Positions 33,409-46,229 of a stretch of DNA of 64,000 nucleotides are shown here, piece by piece. The first letter of the stretch is position 1. Each line of letters starts with the position of its first letter. The DNA is taken from assembly GCA_026120035.1 (NCBI GenBank), contig JALRME010000044.1, forward strand, positions 62,001-126,000. The letters are read 5' to 3'. Both the position numbers and the translations under genes were made by a program. Source of the stretch: Coleophoma eucalyptorum (Eukaryota > Ascomycota > Leotiomycetes > Helotiales > Dermateaceae). Under the pieces are notes generated by a model. It did not search any database. It was not told where the DNA came from and saw nothing but the letters and a program-made list of their open reading frames with translations.

Positions 33409-34016
33409 GGGTGATTGCCCCTCTTGAACATGTAATGAGAGCCAATACTATTTCAATTTCGAGTGTTGTTTTGAGGAATGAAGCCCAAAACTTACAACCT
33501 CTGCGATGAATTTTACCATCCAGTACCTGTGTTGAAATTGCTCTCCAAATCCTCCATGTCGACGAAAACAGCATATCACGTGGGTACAAATCAACTCGAT
33601 TCTTGCCCTGCTAGTTTATTTGATTGAACTTTAATGCTTGCTGATAATACTGTACATTGGAACTATACACTTCTAAGTATCTTAACGGACCACATTTTCA
33701 CCGACCACTATATGCAGAGGCTATATTGCAAAAATTCTCGAAGTAGTATTCTCGATACAAATTAATTGTAACTCTCAATTCATCTGCCTAACCTTTCTAC
33801 AAAACATTTGACTTCGCTTAATCCAGAAGATATCGCCTGGTTTGGACTTCCTAGCGGTATACTTCTGCACTAGATCGTGTGCAGACGTGATGTCATGACG
33901 TCTCGGACTTCACGCCACGGAATTGGACCTAATCTAGCCTGCATACCGCAAAACAAAAGTCTACATCAACCTCTGTGCAGCTTTCCAAGTTGCGAATAAC
34001 CATTCCCGAGACCAGT
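33409..34016. other. Intergenic region
   Basis: No gene; upstream region of the histidine kinase gene. The kinase open frame extends to a GTG at 33975 but the first ATG is 34017. Confidence 0.45.
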
Positions 34017-37000
34017 ATGACAGGCCGCGACCATGTCGCCATTCCCGCACCAGCTCAGAGTGCGAATGGCGACGTCGAGCCTGTGGATCCTGAGAGCACC
34101 GGCTTGGTCAAAATTCTGGAATTGCCGCTCGAACTTTGTGGCTTGACGCTTCTGGCCGCCTTGGATCTTGATCCTCATCCAACTTTCATATTCGACCTGG
34201 AATACACATACAAAGGTGGAAACGCAAGACAGTCAGCGCTCATATTTTGTAACGCCGCACTGAAGGCTCGTCCAGCCTTACGCATTGTCATTAATGCGCA
34301 AGAAAGGGAGATCTCTGCCGCTTGGCACGGCAGTCTGGCCACGGTAAATAGCTCTGATGAACTCGACTTGCCGCTGATGCTCTTCGCATTATCCTGGGAG
34401 TTTTACACTATCAACGGAAGGTGGCGAGTGGCCAGTACCACCCTTCCAGCAGATCCGAAACCCGCGACCACCGTCTCTGGCGTAAGCAAACCGACTGCTG
34501 TCAATGTCAAACAATTACAGGCACTCTCTGAGCCAAAAACAGAGGTGTTAAACCCACAGATGGATGGCAACCTCGAACCAAAAGCAGAGGTGTTAAACCC
34601 ACAGATGGATGGCAACCTCGAACCAAAAGCAAACTATAGCCCAATGGGCCATATCGATATCGCTTCTGAATCTATAGCAGACGCTCCACGGGCACTATCA
34701 TCAGAATTCAGCCAATTGCTTTATAATTTCAACTGGGCATCTACACAGCTGGGTCCAATATACACCTGGTCTCTGCAACTTTTGGAGATGTTAAAGTTAA
34801 TGCTGGCAGACCCGAGACCCAGCATACTGTATTGGGGACCACAAAATGTAATGCTATATAACGAGGCAGTCGTTCCCCTGATGCTAGATCGACATCCTAA
34901 TAGCATTGGGCAAACCATAGAAATGATGGGTGAAAATTTATGGGGAGATCTGCACAAACCCCTCATTTCTCATATTATAAGAACAGCGGAAGCCAAAACA
35001 CATGTCAACACTTTACTATGCTACACTAAGGAGAATGATTTCTTGGAAGAAGTCTATGCGGATTTCACCAGTATCCCAGTGATTGGTCCGGATGGGCGCG
35101 TCGCTGGAGTATATCAAAGCATTGTGGAAGTTACAGAGCATACATTAACTCGAAGAAGGACAAATACACTATCCACTCTAGCTTCAGTTTCGGTGCAGTC
35201 GAGGGATCTGAAGGGTATTTGGGGGAATATCATGACTGGGCTTGAAGCGAATGACAAAGATATTCCACACATTCTCCTATACTCGCTAGATTCAAGATGG
35301 GATGAGGGTATAACCCATTCAAAGTGTAAGCTAGAGGGGTCAATCAGATGGTCCCCAAAATCGAAGGTTGAGATTAGAACTTTCAATTTCAACGACCAGG
35401 AGCACGTTCTTTCGAAGCTATTCCAGCAATCCATGAGCAGTCATGTCCCACTCTACTTACATCCGCGCCAGGCTAACCATGCGGGTGGAGAGCTTATTTT
35501 GGATCTAAATGCATATCTTCCGGACTTTTTTGATGATTTTGAACCTGGTCCATTTGGAGATCCTTGTGCTCGTGTGGTGGTATTTCCCATCCGTGAGAAT
35601 ACCACAGACGAGCCATTGGGATTCGTAGTTTGGGGGCTCAATAGCCGCCAGCCTTACAATAAAACCTATCGAGATTTTGTAAGTCTTTTGCAACGATCGT
35701 TAGCCACCTCCATATCATCAGGCCTACGCTGGGAACAAGAGTTACTTCGGTCACAGATCGCTGCAGAACAAGCTGAAATGGACCATGCAAGTCTTTCGGC
35801 TCAGTTACTGCAACAGACAAAGGAGGCCCGAACCAACGAATTACGCTTTACACGATTTGTTCAGTATGGTCCTATAGGAATTTGCATATACGCACCCGAT
35901 GGGAGCATGGCGTTTGCGAATGAGCAGTGGTTTGCAATGACCGACTTTCCCAGGGACGGCGAAAGCACAGGCCCTTCATGGTGGACGCCGATGATTTTTG
36001 AAGAAGATCGGGCATATGCAACGGACATGTTCACTCAACTTCTCATAGAACAAAAGCCAGTTCATTTTGAGATTCGTCTGATGGCCCCTCCCAAACAAAT
36101 TTCCATGGCCAAAAAAATATCCACTTGGGTACTAGTATCTGCATATCCAGAAGTATCAAACGAAAATTCGCTGGAGGCAGTCGTGGCTTGTTTCACTGAT
36201 ATTACTGAACAAAAATGGGCTGCTGAAGTAGAACGCATTAGGACTGAAGATGCTGTGGAGGCAAAGAGGCAACAAGAAGCTTTTGTGGACATAACGTCCC
36301 ATGAAATTCGAAATCCACTGAGTGCTGTATTACAATCTGCACAAGAAATCAGCTCGCTTTTTCAGGAGCAACTAAAAGCAGCATCAGAAGACACGACTAA
36401 TGTAAGAGTGCCAGTAGAGGGTCTGAAAGATGCCGTGCATGCAGCAGAAATCATCGAGCAGTGCACTCTACACCAAAAGCGCATAGTCGATGATATATTA
36501 ACGCTCTCCAAAATGGATGCAGGATTGCTCCCTGTTGTGGCTGCCCCATCTCAACCTTTAGCTATCGTCAAGAAAGCCTTGGATTTCTTTCTTCGAGAAT
36601 TATCACAAGCTGCAACTGAAATGAAGTTCTTCGTTGACGACTCTTATACTGACCTCAATCTTGACTGGTTGGACCTTGATTCTGGCCGACTGAGTCAAAT
36701 GCTCATTAATTTAACAACGAACGCGATAAAATTTACGAAACAACAACCAGAACGTCAGATTGCATTAAGAATTGGTGCTTCGTCTGGATCCACGCACCTA
36801 GAAGCATGTGAGTAAATCTTGTCTTTTAATTAGCTGTTCACTGGATTTTGAATTACCTCTATATGCTGTGATAATAGTCTTCTCCACTTTTTTTCTTCAT
36901 ATAATGTACCAATGACTGATTACCTTCAACGATATGCACACTGATTTGAAGATTTTACATAGGGCATCTTGATTATTTACCGCCATCGACTCATAAGACA

Positions 37001-37937
37001 CAGCCTATTGGCTTCGATTGGCCAGAGCACGAATGCATATACCTGTATTTTTCTGTGACTGATACAGGCACGGGAATGACGCCCGACGAACAAAAGACTC
37101 TCTTCGCTCGGTTCTCCCAGGGTTCAGCAAGAACTTATATCCAGTACGGTGGCTCTGGTTTGGGACTATATATCTGCCGTGCTCTAGTTGAAATACATGG
37201 CGGACAGATTGGATTCAGCTCTGTGCCTGGTGTCGGAAGTACCTTTGGCTTCTTTATCAAGAGCCGTCGTTCAACAGCTTATATTTCTCGAAGGGTTTCT
37301 TCCAAAGTCTTCCAACCTTCAATTGTGTCCAGAGAGCCTCCACTTGATATCATGCTTGTTGAAGACAACTTGATCAACCAAAAGGTGCTCAGCCGACAGC
37401 TTTCGAGGCTAGGCCATACAGTAACAGTCGCAAATCATGGACAGGAGTGCTTGGAAATTCTTTTGCAGTCTCACTTTTGCCAAGATTCTGGGCCCGGGCT
37501 TTCCGTTATCTTAATGGACATCGAGATGCCAGTCATGGACGGATTAACATGTGCAAGTAAGATTCGGAGCATGGAGGCAGATGGGCTTGTCCACGCGCAC
37601 GTTCCCATCATTGCCATCACTGGAAATGCAAGAGATGAAAAGGTGCAACAAGCTAAAGATGCTGGAATGGTATGTATATTTTGTTCTAGGTATCCAACTA
37701 GTTTGAACTTCAATTTCGTGCCAGCTCACCATAGACACTCTCCCTGGCTTTCAAAATTCAATTGCTTTTCCAACACCTACATACATGGTCGGATACTGAC
37801 TGTTGATCTAGGATGAGGTTGTCCTAAAGCCCTTTACATTGCCTGTGCTGATGCCATTAATTGACAAGCTGATAAAGAGACATGGAAAACTCGCTACTCC
37901 GCCGAACGGCACACCAGAGGATCCTACCCTGGCTTAA
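34017..37937 (+). CDS. Hybrid histidine kinase (PAS, HisKA, HATPase, receiver)
   Basis: Exons 34017-36807, 36963-37669 and 37812-37937 give 1207 aa. A sensory N-half includes a PAS-like region (LGPIYTWSLQLLEMLKLMLA, SILYWGPQNVMLYNEA) and a second PAS around RFVQYGPIGICIYAPDGSMA. The H-box is FVDITSHEIRNPLSAV with phospho-histidine H762; the N-box NLTTNAIKF and G-boxes DTGTGM and GGSGLGLYI follow. The receiver has MLVEDN, phospho-acceptor D1116 (LMDIEMPVMDG), AITGNA and K1172 (VLKPF), the last only reached in exon 3. No transmembrane segment is obvious, so it is probably cytosolic. It would feed the HPt-response regulator relay. The input signal is unknown. Confidence 0.9.
34530..34619 (+). 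repeat. Two tandem 45-bp units inside the histidine kinase gene
   Basis: Two near-identical 45-bp units (34530-34574 and 34575-34619) encode EPKxEVLNPQMDGNL twice, and a third partial copy starts at 34620. The unit keeps the frame and lies in the linker between the N-terminal region and the first PAS-like domain. Confidence 0.85.
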
Positions 37938-38616
37938 TCAAGATACAAGGACCGCGTTAGGACCTATTAGCTAAATTCATCACCGATTCTAGCGATCTCC
38001 GTCTCTGTACTATACAGCAGCTTAGCAGGACTTGTAATTACAAAAATCCCCACAAAGACTGGTTGCACACCAAATTCAGCGCCGTGGTCGTCTTGCAAAA
38101 TCGGTATTTTGTGAGCTTCATTTCAGGTAAATTGTATCTTATTCGATGGGATCATGCTACAAATGAAATTTATAGGAATGGCTACTCTATGCATTAGTGA
38201 TAGCCGGCAACTTCACAAGACCAGTGTAGACATAGTATAGTTATCAATTGCAAAATTACAATTATTTTCCTTAAGTCAATTTCCAGTCATTGGTTATACT
38301 TACTTGGAAGGGGTATTAGTCGGCCCATGAAATCATTATTGTGTAATCTAGAATGCTTTCTATGGTCTCTTTAGTGACGAGACAAGCCGAATTGCGACAT
38401 CTCTTCTGAACCTAGCTAGCCTCGGATTATCGGTCGACGGAAAATCATTGATGCGGCTCACACATAGCGTTTGAAGGGCAAAGTCTCGGAACATGAAATT
38501 TCTCCCGTCGCCATAGAGGGAGATACCTTGCCTGCAGTAATTTATCAAGATAAGTGCCGTAGCATCTATAGGACTCGAGACACTACCAAGAGTGTGAAGA
38601 CTCAATAAAGATCAAG
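37938..38616. other. Intergenic region
   Basis: No supported gene between the kinase and the BMT6-like gene. Confidence 0.45.
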
Positions 38617-39933
38617 ATGAGCCAATTTGTTCGCCAGAAAAAGTCCCAGCGAAAGCATCCTGTCGTCTCTAGCAATGTCTCCCCGTTAAAAGGCCCTACT
38701 GTCCCTGTGGCTGCAAAGGAGCGACCAGGCTGGAAGGGTCCTGGGTTCATCAAGAAGACTCCTAAACAGCAGCGGCCTCAAGCAGCCGCATCCTCGTCGA
38801 CATCAGTAACCCCAGCCATTCAGAATCAAAGCCTTCCAACCGACCTTCAACAATTGCTACTAAACATTTTCCGCACGGCGTTCCCGATTTGCCAGGATTA
38901 CGAGACCCTGAAGCCAACATTGCGAGAAATCACCAATGCGCTCTCTTTAAAAGATTATGAGAAAGCGTATAGTCGGCCGGACTGGCTAGAAGCTTACGCA
39001 GTTAGGTGGAGTCCGAATCGAGCGTTATGTTATGCTTCAATACTTATCGAGCTTTGCGAGGAGCTTGCAGAAGAAACTTGCATTGAAAAGCTACTTGGAA
39101 CTGCAAAATGTGATACCGAAAGACTTGACTCCTCCAAGACTACCGACCATCCGTTGAAAATGATTTGCCTTGGCGGAAATGCTGCAGAGGTCATGGCTGT
39201 TGCAGCTATACTTCGCCATCTCTCGCCAGATACAGCCGGAAAGCCAACTCCAAATACTTTTGAATCAGGTCCATCCGCCGGCAACGGTAGCCCGACATCA
39301 CTACCTATATGGAAAACCACTGCACCTGCAAAGATGCTTGATGTTCATCTAGTTGACACTGCAAATTGGGCATCTGTGATATCGTCTTTAGAGGCTGGGC
39401 TTGTTACAGCACCTATCCTATCCAAGTATGCAAGTGCAGCTGCAAAAGCAAACAATGCACCTTTACTTGGCCCAGAAGTCCTTAAAACTTCTTTCCAACA
39501 GATCAACATCCTCGATGCAAGCCAAGAAGAATTAACATCTATGGTTGGTGCAGAACCGGCACTTGTTACCCTTTTCTTCACACTCAACGACCTTCGCACC
39601 TCGTCTGTCACCAAAACTGCGACTTTTCTACTGAAATTGACACTTGCAATGCCACGAAAGAGCTTGCTACTGATCGTTGATACCCAAGACCTGCAATCGG
39701 AAGACACAGCTCAAAGTAGCAATAGCGGTGAAGCTAGGATGTCGTATTCAATAAATTCTTTATTGGACATGGTGTTAATGGAGAAACACATCACGAACGG
39801 AATAAGTGACAAGCCTGGCTGGACGAAGCTAGTTGAGGACAGAAGCAGACTATTCAAGTTGGAAGAGAAGTTGAGATATCCTCTTAGTTTAGAAAACATA
39901 AAATTTCAGGTACACTTATTTAGAAGGCAGTAA
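38617..39933 (+). CDS. 25S rRNA (uridine-N3) methyltransferase, BMT6-like
   Basis: 438 aa, one exon, starting with a basic, Ser/Pro-rich tail (MSQFVRQKKSQRKHPVV, RPGWKGPGFIKKTP) typical of nucleolar proteins. The core reads RALCYASILIELCEEL, MICLGGNAAEVMAVAAILRHL (SAM-binding strand), LDVHLVDTANWASVISSLE and VTLFFTLNDLRTSSVTKTATF, which matches the DUF3115/BMT6 family that methylates U2843 of yeast 25S rRNA. The C-terminus NIKFQVHLFRRQ fits the family end. A housekeeping gene and a useful anchor for synteny in this otherwise accessory stretch. Confidence 0.85.
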   Translation: MSQFVRQKKSQRKHPVVSSNVSPLKGPTVPVAAKERPGWKGPGFIKKTPKQQRPQAAASSSTSVTPAIQNQSLPTDLQQLLLNIFRTAFPICQDYETLKPTLREITNALSLKDYEKAYSRPDWLEAYAVRWSPNRALCYASILIELCEELAEETCIEKLLGTAKCDTERLDSSKTTDHPLKMICLGGNAAEVMAVAAILRHLSPDTAGKPTPNTFESGPSAGNGSPTSLPIWKTTAPAKMLDVHLVDTANWASVISSLEAGLVTAPILSKYASAAAKANNAPLLGPEVLKTSFQQINILDASQEELTSMVGAEPALVTLFFTLNDLRTSSVTKTATFLLKLTLAMPRKSLLLIVDTQDLQSEDTAQSSNSGEARMSYSINSLLDMVLMEKHITNGISDKPGWTKLVEDRSRLFKLEEKLRYPLSLENIKFQVHLFRRQ

Positions 39934-40061
39934 TATATGAATTTATCTTTTAAAATATGGAACTCATTCCTTCCACAATTATACATTAAGCATTTCATCA
40001 GGCTGAAAGCCGTTTAAAAGGAAAAATTGTAAGCCGCTACCATCATCTTAGGAAGAAAATT

Positions 40062-42934
40062 TCAACTAGGGGTCCCAGAATAAGAATAACCATAAGCAAT
40101 ATCGATATTAGGGTCTGCAACTGTAAAGTATTGCCCGGTTTGGATAGGATTGAGAAACGCAACACATTCCCATTTTCTGGTATTCGTAAAAAAATGCACA
40201 TCAAAGGCATAGTAACCACCGAGGAAGTTTTGACTGTATGTAGTACATATTTGTACAGCTTCCTGGATCGCCGCACAGCCAGACGCAGTGGTGGTGAATG
40301 TCATGTTGTGCGGGGGGGAGTTCACTGGATCGGTATTTCCTGGGTTCGTATAGCTTTCACTAAAGCCGGAACCTGAATAGTATCTCACGTAGCTGTTGCC
40401 AACGGTCGCGATAGGATCAGCACACACTGTCGTTTTTGTAGACGTACTAACGACATTTTTTGTGCTTGTGGAAAAGGTCGTGACAAAACTGGTTACTGCG
40501 GCCTGTGTTGAGGTCTCAGTAGTTTTTGGGCCACCATTCGCAAGTGATAAGGTGATTGATGTGGATGTCGTGAATTTGTAGACATACTCTATGGTCGTCC
40601 TTGTAGCAGTCACCGCAACTGAGCAAGCAGAGGTAACAATATTGGCGGGAAAGGTGATAAGAAGTGCCGGTGTTTGTATTTGACGCCTTCCTACAGCTCC
40701 AACTTCAAGGTCGTTGTGCATATCTGCCGCATCTCTCTTGTATGGCACATTTAGAGTTGTCGCAGGTATAATCTTAGTATATGTTGAAATTCCAGAAGCA
40801 GTCTTTGTCACAATAGGAGTTACGACGACTGTATAGGTTCCAGAAATGGTTGTGCTGGTAGTCGTAAATGTTTTAGTGAAGATATTCGTGGAAGTTGATA
40901 TGAAAGTTGCTGGGACATATCCCAGAACATCACTGCAAAATGCCTGGTAACTGTTGCTAAGAATTATTGCCTCTGCTTCTCCAAGACTATTGACCGGTGT
41001 GGATTTAAAGCTTGAAATGCTTAAAGATGAGCTTGTAGTCGGAGCAGTCGCTGTACTTGAGGTGCTTGTTGATCCTTCAGAAGCCGTAGTTGAGCTCGAA
41101 GACCCCAGTGAGCTAGGAGGTGCAGCAGACAAGCTAAGCGAGTTTGAGGTGGCCGGTATTATTGAGCTTTCTACTATAATGTTTGAAGAGGTTGAGGATG
41201 AGCTTATAGTTGGCACAGTGGTTGGAATCGAATTGCTTATTGATTCCTCAGATGTTGTAGTTGGACTCGAAGTTGACAATATTGATGATATCAAGGATTC
41301 TAAAGAACTAAGGGTGCTGGACGATAAGGAGACAGATGAGAACTGCGAGCTAGTAGTTGCTACCAATGTGCTTGAGCTTGATGAGCTTGATGAGCTTGAT
41401 GAGCTTGATGAGCTTGATGAGCTTGATGAGCTTGATGAGCTTGAAAGATTAATGGAAGAGGAGCTAAGGGGGCTTGAATCGGTCGTAGAGATCATAACAG
41501 AGCTTGAAACATCAGATTCCGTGGTTGATGAAGTAGAAACGCTTGAAGAGAGACTTGTAGAAAGTGCAGGAGATGATATTGTGACGGGCTGAGAAGTTTC
41601 AGAAGGCCCTGTAGACTGCGCACTTGAAATCGATGCTATATTTGATGACTGTGTAGAGAAGGTTGAGTTCGTGTTTGAGGGACTATAACTGCTTGAGCTT
41701 ATAGAGTTTATTACTGAAGAGCTGCTCACAACGACTGGTAGAGAGGTTGTGGACGGGTCAGAAATTATTTCTACGTTACTTGATAACCCTGGTGTTTGTG
41801 TTGTAAAAGAGGATGAGCTAGACAACGTGATGAAGTCTGAAGAAGATGGAAAGATTGGAGTAGTTGAGGATTGTGCAGTAGTTTCTTCAGTTGAGATTAT
41901 CTGTAAGTTGGAAGATACTGGACTATTAGATGCTGATGCTATTGAAGGAGAAATGCATGGTGCAGCTAAAATATTAGTATGTTTCGGAACTAGGGCAAAC
42001 ATGCTCATTACTCACTAGATTGAAGAGAAATCTCACTGCAACCATTGGGTAGATCACCAGAAAATACAGCAGTTACTTGGTTTGATATCGAACAAAATCG
42101 AGCAACTCCACCTTGGAACGCATCATTCCTCCACTCGAGTATTCCAAGACTTGAAATTCTGAACTCTGTTGAGATTGCTCCAATGACAGAAGATGCGGTA
42201 AATGAGGCTGATGTTTCCTGCCCCGATGTCGAGAAATAAAACCCAGAGGTCGACAATTGACCATTAATAATACTGAAGACATTGCTAGAGACTGAGCCAG
42301 CAATGGTAGTGCAGTTGTTTGTCGGCAGCCCTTGCCCACTCAGGAAATTTCCATTGAGTTGGCGTCGCTGTACTGCAGCTGTACTTGTTGCTTCGGGGGC
42401 AGGAGGTGCAAGCACCAGCGCAAAGTTTATAGGTGTTACGCTGTTCATGATATTAGTTTAAAGTATAGTTCAATATTATGATTTGGAATCCATACGTTGT
42501 GACAGGACTTTCCCTTTCCGTAGTTGTAGGGGTTGTAATGGAGGATGGAGGTGCTGTAAATAGAATACTAGTCAAAACCCTGTGTTAGTCTGACCAAATA
42601 TTGGCAAACGGTAAGATTATCTGTACCTGGTGGTTGTGACGGTTCCCGTGGATATTTGAGTCACAGTCTGTGTTTGTGTAATTACGAGAGAAGTAATGAA
42701 TTGTGTCGGTGCATTGTTAATGTTGATTTGAATACCCCCTGAGATATTGATGACAGTGTTTTTGTCGAAATACTGGTCGATGTAGACTACTTGCTCTACC
42801 ACTGTAATTAAAACGTGTAAAGTTGTACAGAAATCTTGATGTAGTACGTCGAAGGTACTGTGATTCTGTGCTAAACAAGATTCAAAGGTTAAGAACCATA
42901 GTGTAGCGTATGCTATACAGAAAAAGACGAACAT
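40062..42934 (-). CDS. Secreted serine/threonine-rich cell-surface protein
   Basis: Four exons (42934-42627, 42567-42496, 42440-42016, 41965-40062) splice to 902 aa. A signal peptide (MFVFFCIAYATLWFLTF) follows the ATG at 42934; an upstream ATG at 42973 would bury it. An N-terminal segment with NINNAPTQFITSLVITQTQT is followed by a Thr-rich linker, a small domain (NNCTTIAGSVSSNVFSI, GDLPNGCSEISL), about 300 residues of Ser/Thr-rich stalk including a poly-Ser tract of about 30, and a cysteine-containing C-terminal domain (GCAAIQEAVQICTTYSQNF, KWECVAFLNPIQTGQYFTV). KR sites (YKRDA, GRRQ) could be Kex2 targets. No GPI tail is clear. It is likely an O-glycosylated wall or secreted adhesin-like protein. 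The N-terminal part may be a DUF7908-type domain; I am unsure. Confidence 0.75.
41374..41445 (+). repeat. 9-bp coding minisatellite, eight units
   Basis: GAGCTTGAT is repeated seven times exactly (41374-41436), followed by GAGCTTGAA. On the minus strand it encodes Ser-Ser-Ser repeats inside the stalk of the surface protein. Unit length is a multiple of three, so copy-number change would lengthen or shorten the stalk without a frameshift. Confidence 0.92.
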
Positions 42935-44125
42935 TGTCGCAGAATGTTCAAAGACGTGCGCTTCCCGCCTCAACTGTCACGGAGGGCACCATCTTTTTAA
43001 GACATCATAACAAAAACAGAAGTAACTTGTGTTTATTGCTAGAGAATGTAGCAGTTGCTTCAAGATGAACCCAAACTAGGTGTTAGCCTGATTGAGGACC
43101 ATCGGTATATTTATTTTCTACCCATGCTTTCTGGGTGAATAGGCAACGAGGTTTGAACTTTAAAAGTCCCCCGAACTGGACACCCATCAGAATAGTCTCT
43201 CATGATGCAATCAGTGAATAATTTGTGCAGTCAAATTTACGTTAAGAAACTTCTCAAGTGATTATCAACGGCTGTCCTTAATTTGAGAGTATGTACTTGT
43301 ATCAATAATCTCTTCGCAGCTGCTGGTCATGGACACATTATGTTACAATATACCCCTCACAAAGCTAACAAGCGAACGACATTTTATTCCAGGGCCGCTA
43401 ACTTTCACGGCACGTCGCTCCACCAACAATAGCTGGTTAACGCTGGAATGTGTACCAAGACTTCGATATGGCTAACGTTGAACCACCCATAACTGGGTAA
43501 CAGTCTTTTTATGTCTTTGGCTCACGTGGTTTTATTTTGTGCACACGTGCTCAAAAACCGAGGCACTAGCTGACAAACAACGTATTGCTCCGAAATTCTG
43601 GATTCACAATGTTAAGCTATAAATGTAAGATAACAAATATCTCTTTGGGGGTCACAAATCTAAACAATCCGAGGAGTCACCAGGATGGTACTATAAGTAA
43701 TGATACAGATCTATCATCCTTGTGGGTGGTAAAGTACTGTTACTATATATGGAAAACTCTCCATGACTTCTTGTCCTTTAACTTTCTTATCTAGTGGTTA
43801 AAGAGCATTATTATCTCAATAATACACCCCATGCCTTAAAATAGGGTGATGATATATTTACTACAAGGCTAAACCGAAGGTAGCTGTATTTATTTGTTCC
43901 TTGAGGGTGGATTATTAAGCGACTAATACGCCACTCAACCATATGTATGCATGCACACCTACATGTGCAAGACACGTCACACATGAGGCTGAAAGTACCA
44001 CCTCTCTCCAACCTTGATTTATAATCTCGAGCCTCGGAAAACCTATATTTGCTGCTCAAGGAAAGGCAATCAACCGAACGCCCTATATAGCCGCATACTA
44101 TGACCTTATACCTAGCAAGGCCAGA
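42935..44125. other. Intergenic region between divergent genes
   Basis: About 1.2 kb with no supported gene. A CACGTG site at 43525 and other short motifs are unremarkable. Confidence 0.45.
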
Positions 44126-46229
44126 ATGGGTGCCCCGTTTGGCTTCTCAGTTGGAGACCTTATCGCAGGTATTGGCATAATCCGAGACTGCGTTGGTGCC
44201 TTAGGAGATACTCACGGAGCCAAAGCGGATTACCAGCTACTGAGTGGAACATTAGCCAATTTAAGTCAAGCACTGCAAGCTATTGCGCAAATCAAGCTTG
44301 ATCCAAGAGATAATTTTCAGCAAAGTGTGGCAATTGAGCAAGCAACTACGAGGTGCCGAGGCTGTATTGACACCTTTGTACAGCGTACATCAAAATATGA
44401 TGCTTTGAAACCCCCAAAGAAGTCAGGGGATTGGAAAACAAGGATACAGAACTCGATACTAGAATTAAGATGGGGTGTCTTGAAGAAGGACGAGATACGC
44501 AAATTTCTGGATGATTTGCGTACACAAATTGAAGCTTTGGACTTGCTACTAGCAACATTAAACGTGTACGTATAATTAAGACGAGGCAACCTACCAGATG
44601 TATAGAATTAACACTAAAGTAGGTACCGTGACAAGAAGGAGTCTGATTTAGCGCAAGCTCATCGGATGGAAGCCAAGGAGCGTCATAGAAAGGTCATAGA
44701 GAGCCACAATCACCTTCAGCGAAAGCAGGATAGCGTAGCACAGCAGAACAGTTCATTGCTTGCTTTAGTTGACTCGTTCAAAGAGTAGGTGTTCGAGGAA
44801 TTCGATATGTTGTAATCCCATTGTACATGGTTAACTGATTCTTTAGGGGCTTGGGTTCTGAGCAAAGAGCTATGTTTGAATTAATTTTAAGTCGACAGAA
44901 AGAGTCAGAAAAGCTGCTTATTGAAACTATCAAGGAAATACCGGCGCAGGTGCGCCTCACATTTGAAGTGCCACCGCAGGTTTGCTTGCAAGCACCAGTT
45001 ACTTTCACTGATGCACTTGGTCGTGTTACCCCTATTCATCTTGATTTCATCAATTCTGTAGAGGTACGTAATAGCATTTTTCTAGGTGCTGAACCCTACC
45101 AAACTAAAACGTTTATATATAGGCATTTATGGCTGTTCTAAAGGTCCGATTCAAGCATATAGGCTTAATAAAAGTTGAGAATAAAGAATTTGTTCTTATA
45201 GATCCAATCAGAGGCCAAACTCTTAATATTGACCGGCCTTGGGAGACTATTATGAGACCTGGGAAAAAGATTAGCATGAGCATGGTATTTAGAACCCGAA
45301 CATCCTCCACGAGCTGTCCGGGTTGCTTGACAGCAAACATGGCTGCTGAAAAGGGTGACACAGTTTGGTAAGCAATGAATTTCTAACGTTGTGCAATATC
45401 GACTGACCATTAAATTAGCCAAAACTGTGGAATGGAATACCAGAGAGTAAAAGAAGCAGAAGTCGAAATGTCGCGCGAAGGAGAAGGTTTCGATCACCAT
45501 CCCGTAGTCCCAATTCCGCTAGGCGCTGGACCAGAGTCGGCATATAAAGCTCCGAAAACTCTAGATGACCAAATAGCAGATTTTCAGAGAGTTTTGCTTA
45601 TTAACAAGCAAAGGGACGCGTGGGTTCCGTTCCTCTTCCTGGTTTTAATTATAAATTCTGAACTGAGGATAATTTAGGTATTTCGATGATCCTAATTGCG
45701 CAATATGCAATCGCCCTGCCATTGACATCTGTACCTGTGAGGTCGCAGCAATGGATACTGCTTTATGGCAAGCTGAAAATAAGTTAGAAATGATCGATAC
45801 AGTTCGGGAGTCTTCGTGAGTATATCTGCATTCACTCTACAGCGTCACCTTTTATCTTTGCCAGGCAGTTAACGGATAGATAGTGATTATCAAATGGTAC
45901 AAACCTGGGTCCGCAATCAAGTGACTGACTATGTTCTCTCAAACTTCACTGTGCTTTCAACGAGGCGCAAAGACTTCCACAAAGCTCAAATTCGAGCGAT
46001 AACTGAAAAGGCGAAGTATTACTATGCTGCCCGTCCGCATCCAGCAGAAATCGCAGAAGCAGATGCTGAGTTAAAGAGAGGAATTGATTCGGACTGGCGT
46101 ACTGTTGTGCAACTCTTTCAAAAGTCCTCAGAATACTTTTACAACCTTTTATTTATAGGAAGTAATGGACATATTATTGTGCCTAGCGATGGTGATAAAC
46201 GGATTAAAGATTTGCCTTTAGCAGTCTAA
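44126..46229 (+). CDS. Fungal N-terminal domain - ubiquitin-like domain (ULD) - zinc-ribbon protein
   Basis: Seven exons (44126-44565, 44623-44784, 44847-45063, 45123-45367, 45419-45619, 45678-45815, 45884-46229) join to 582 aa. Residues 1-150 (FGFSVGDLIAGIGIIRDCVG, LEAL-type helices) resemble the helical N-terminal domain of fungal NLR/STAND-associated proteins. A charged coiled-coil segment follows. The ULD reads FTDALGRVTPIHLDFINSVE, FMAVLKVRFKHIG and IDRPWETIMRPGKKISMSMV. Immediately after, CPGC and CQNC, separated by about 16 residues across an intron, look like a zinc ribbon, and CAICNRPAIDICTCE forms a second Cys cluster. The C-terminus is helical. This arrangement suggests a signalling adaptor. 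No enzyme domain is visible. Exon 5's donor (GTGGGT) is the least certain junction. Confidence 0.8.

Noticed and set aside
40954..41592. 212-codon plus-strand frame with repeated Glu-Leu-Asp
   Set aside because: Antisense shadow of the poly-Ser minisatellite in the minus-strand surface protein.
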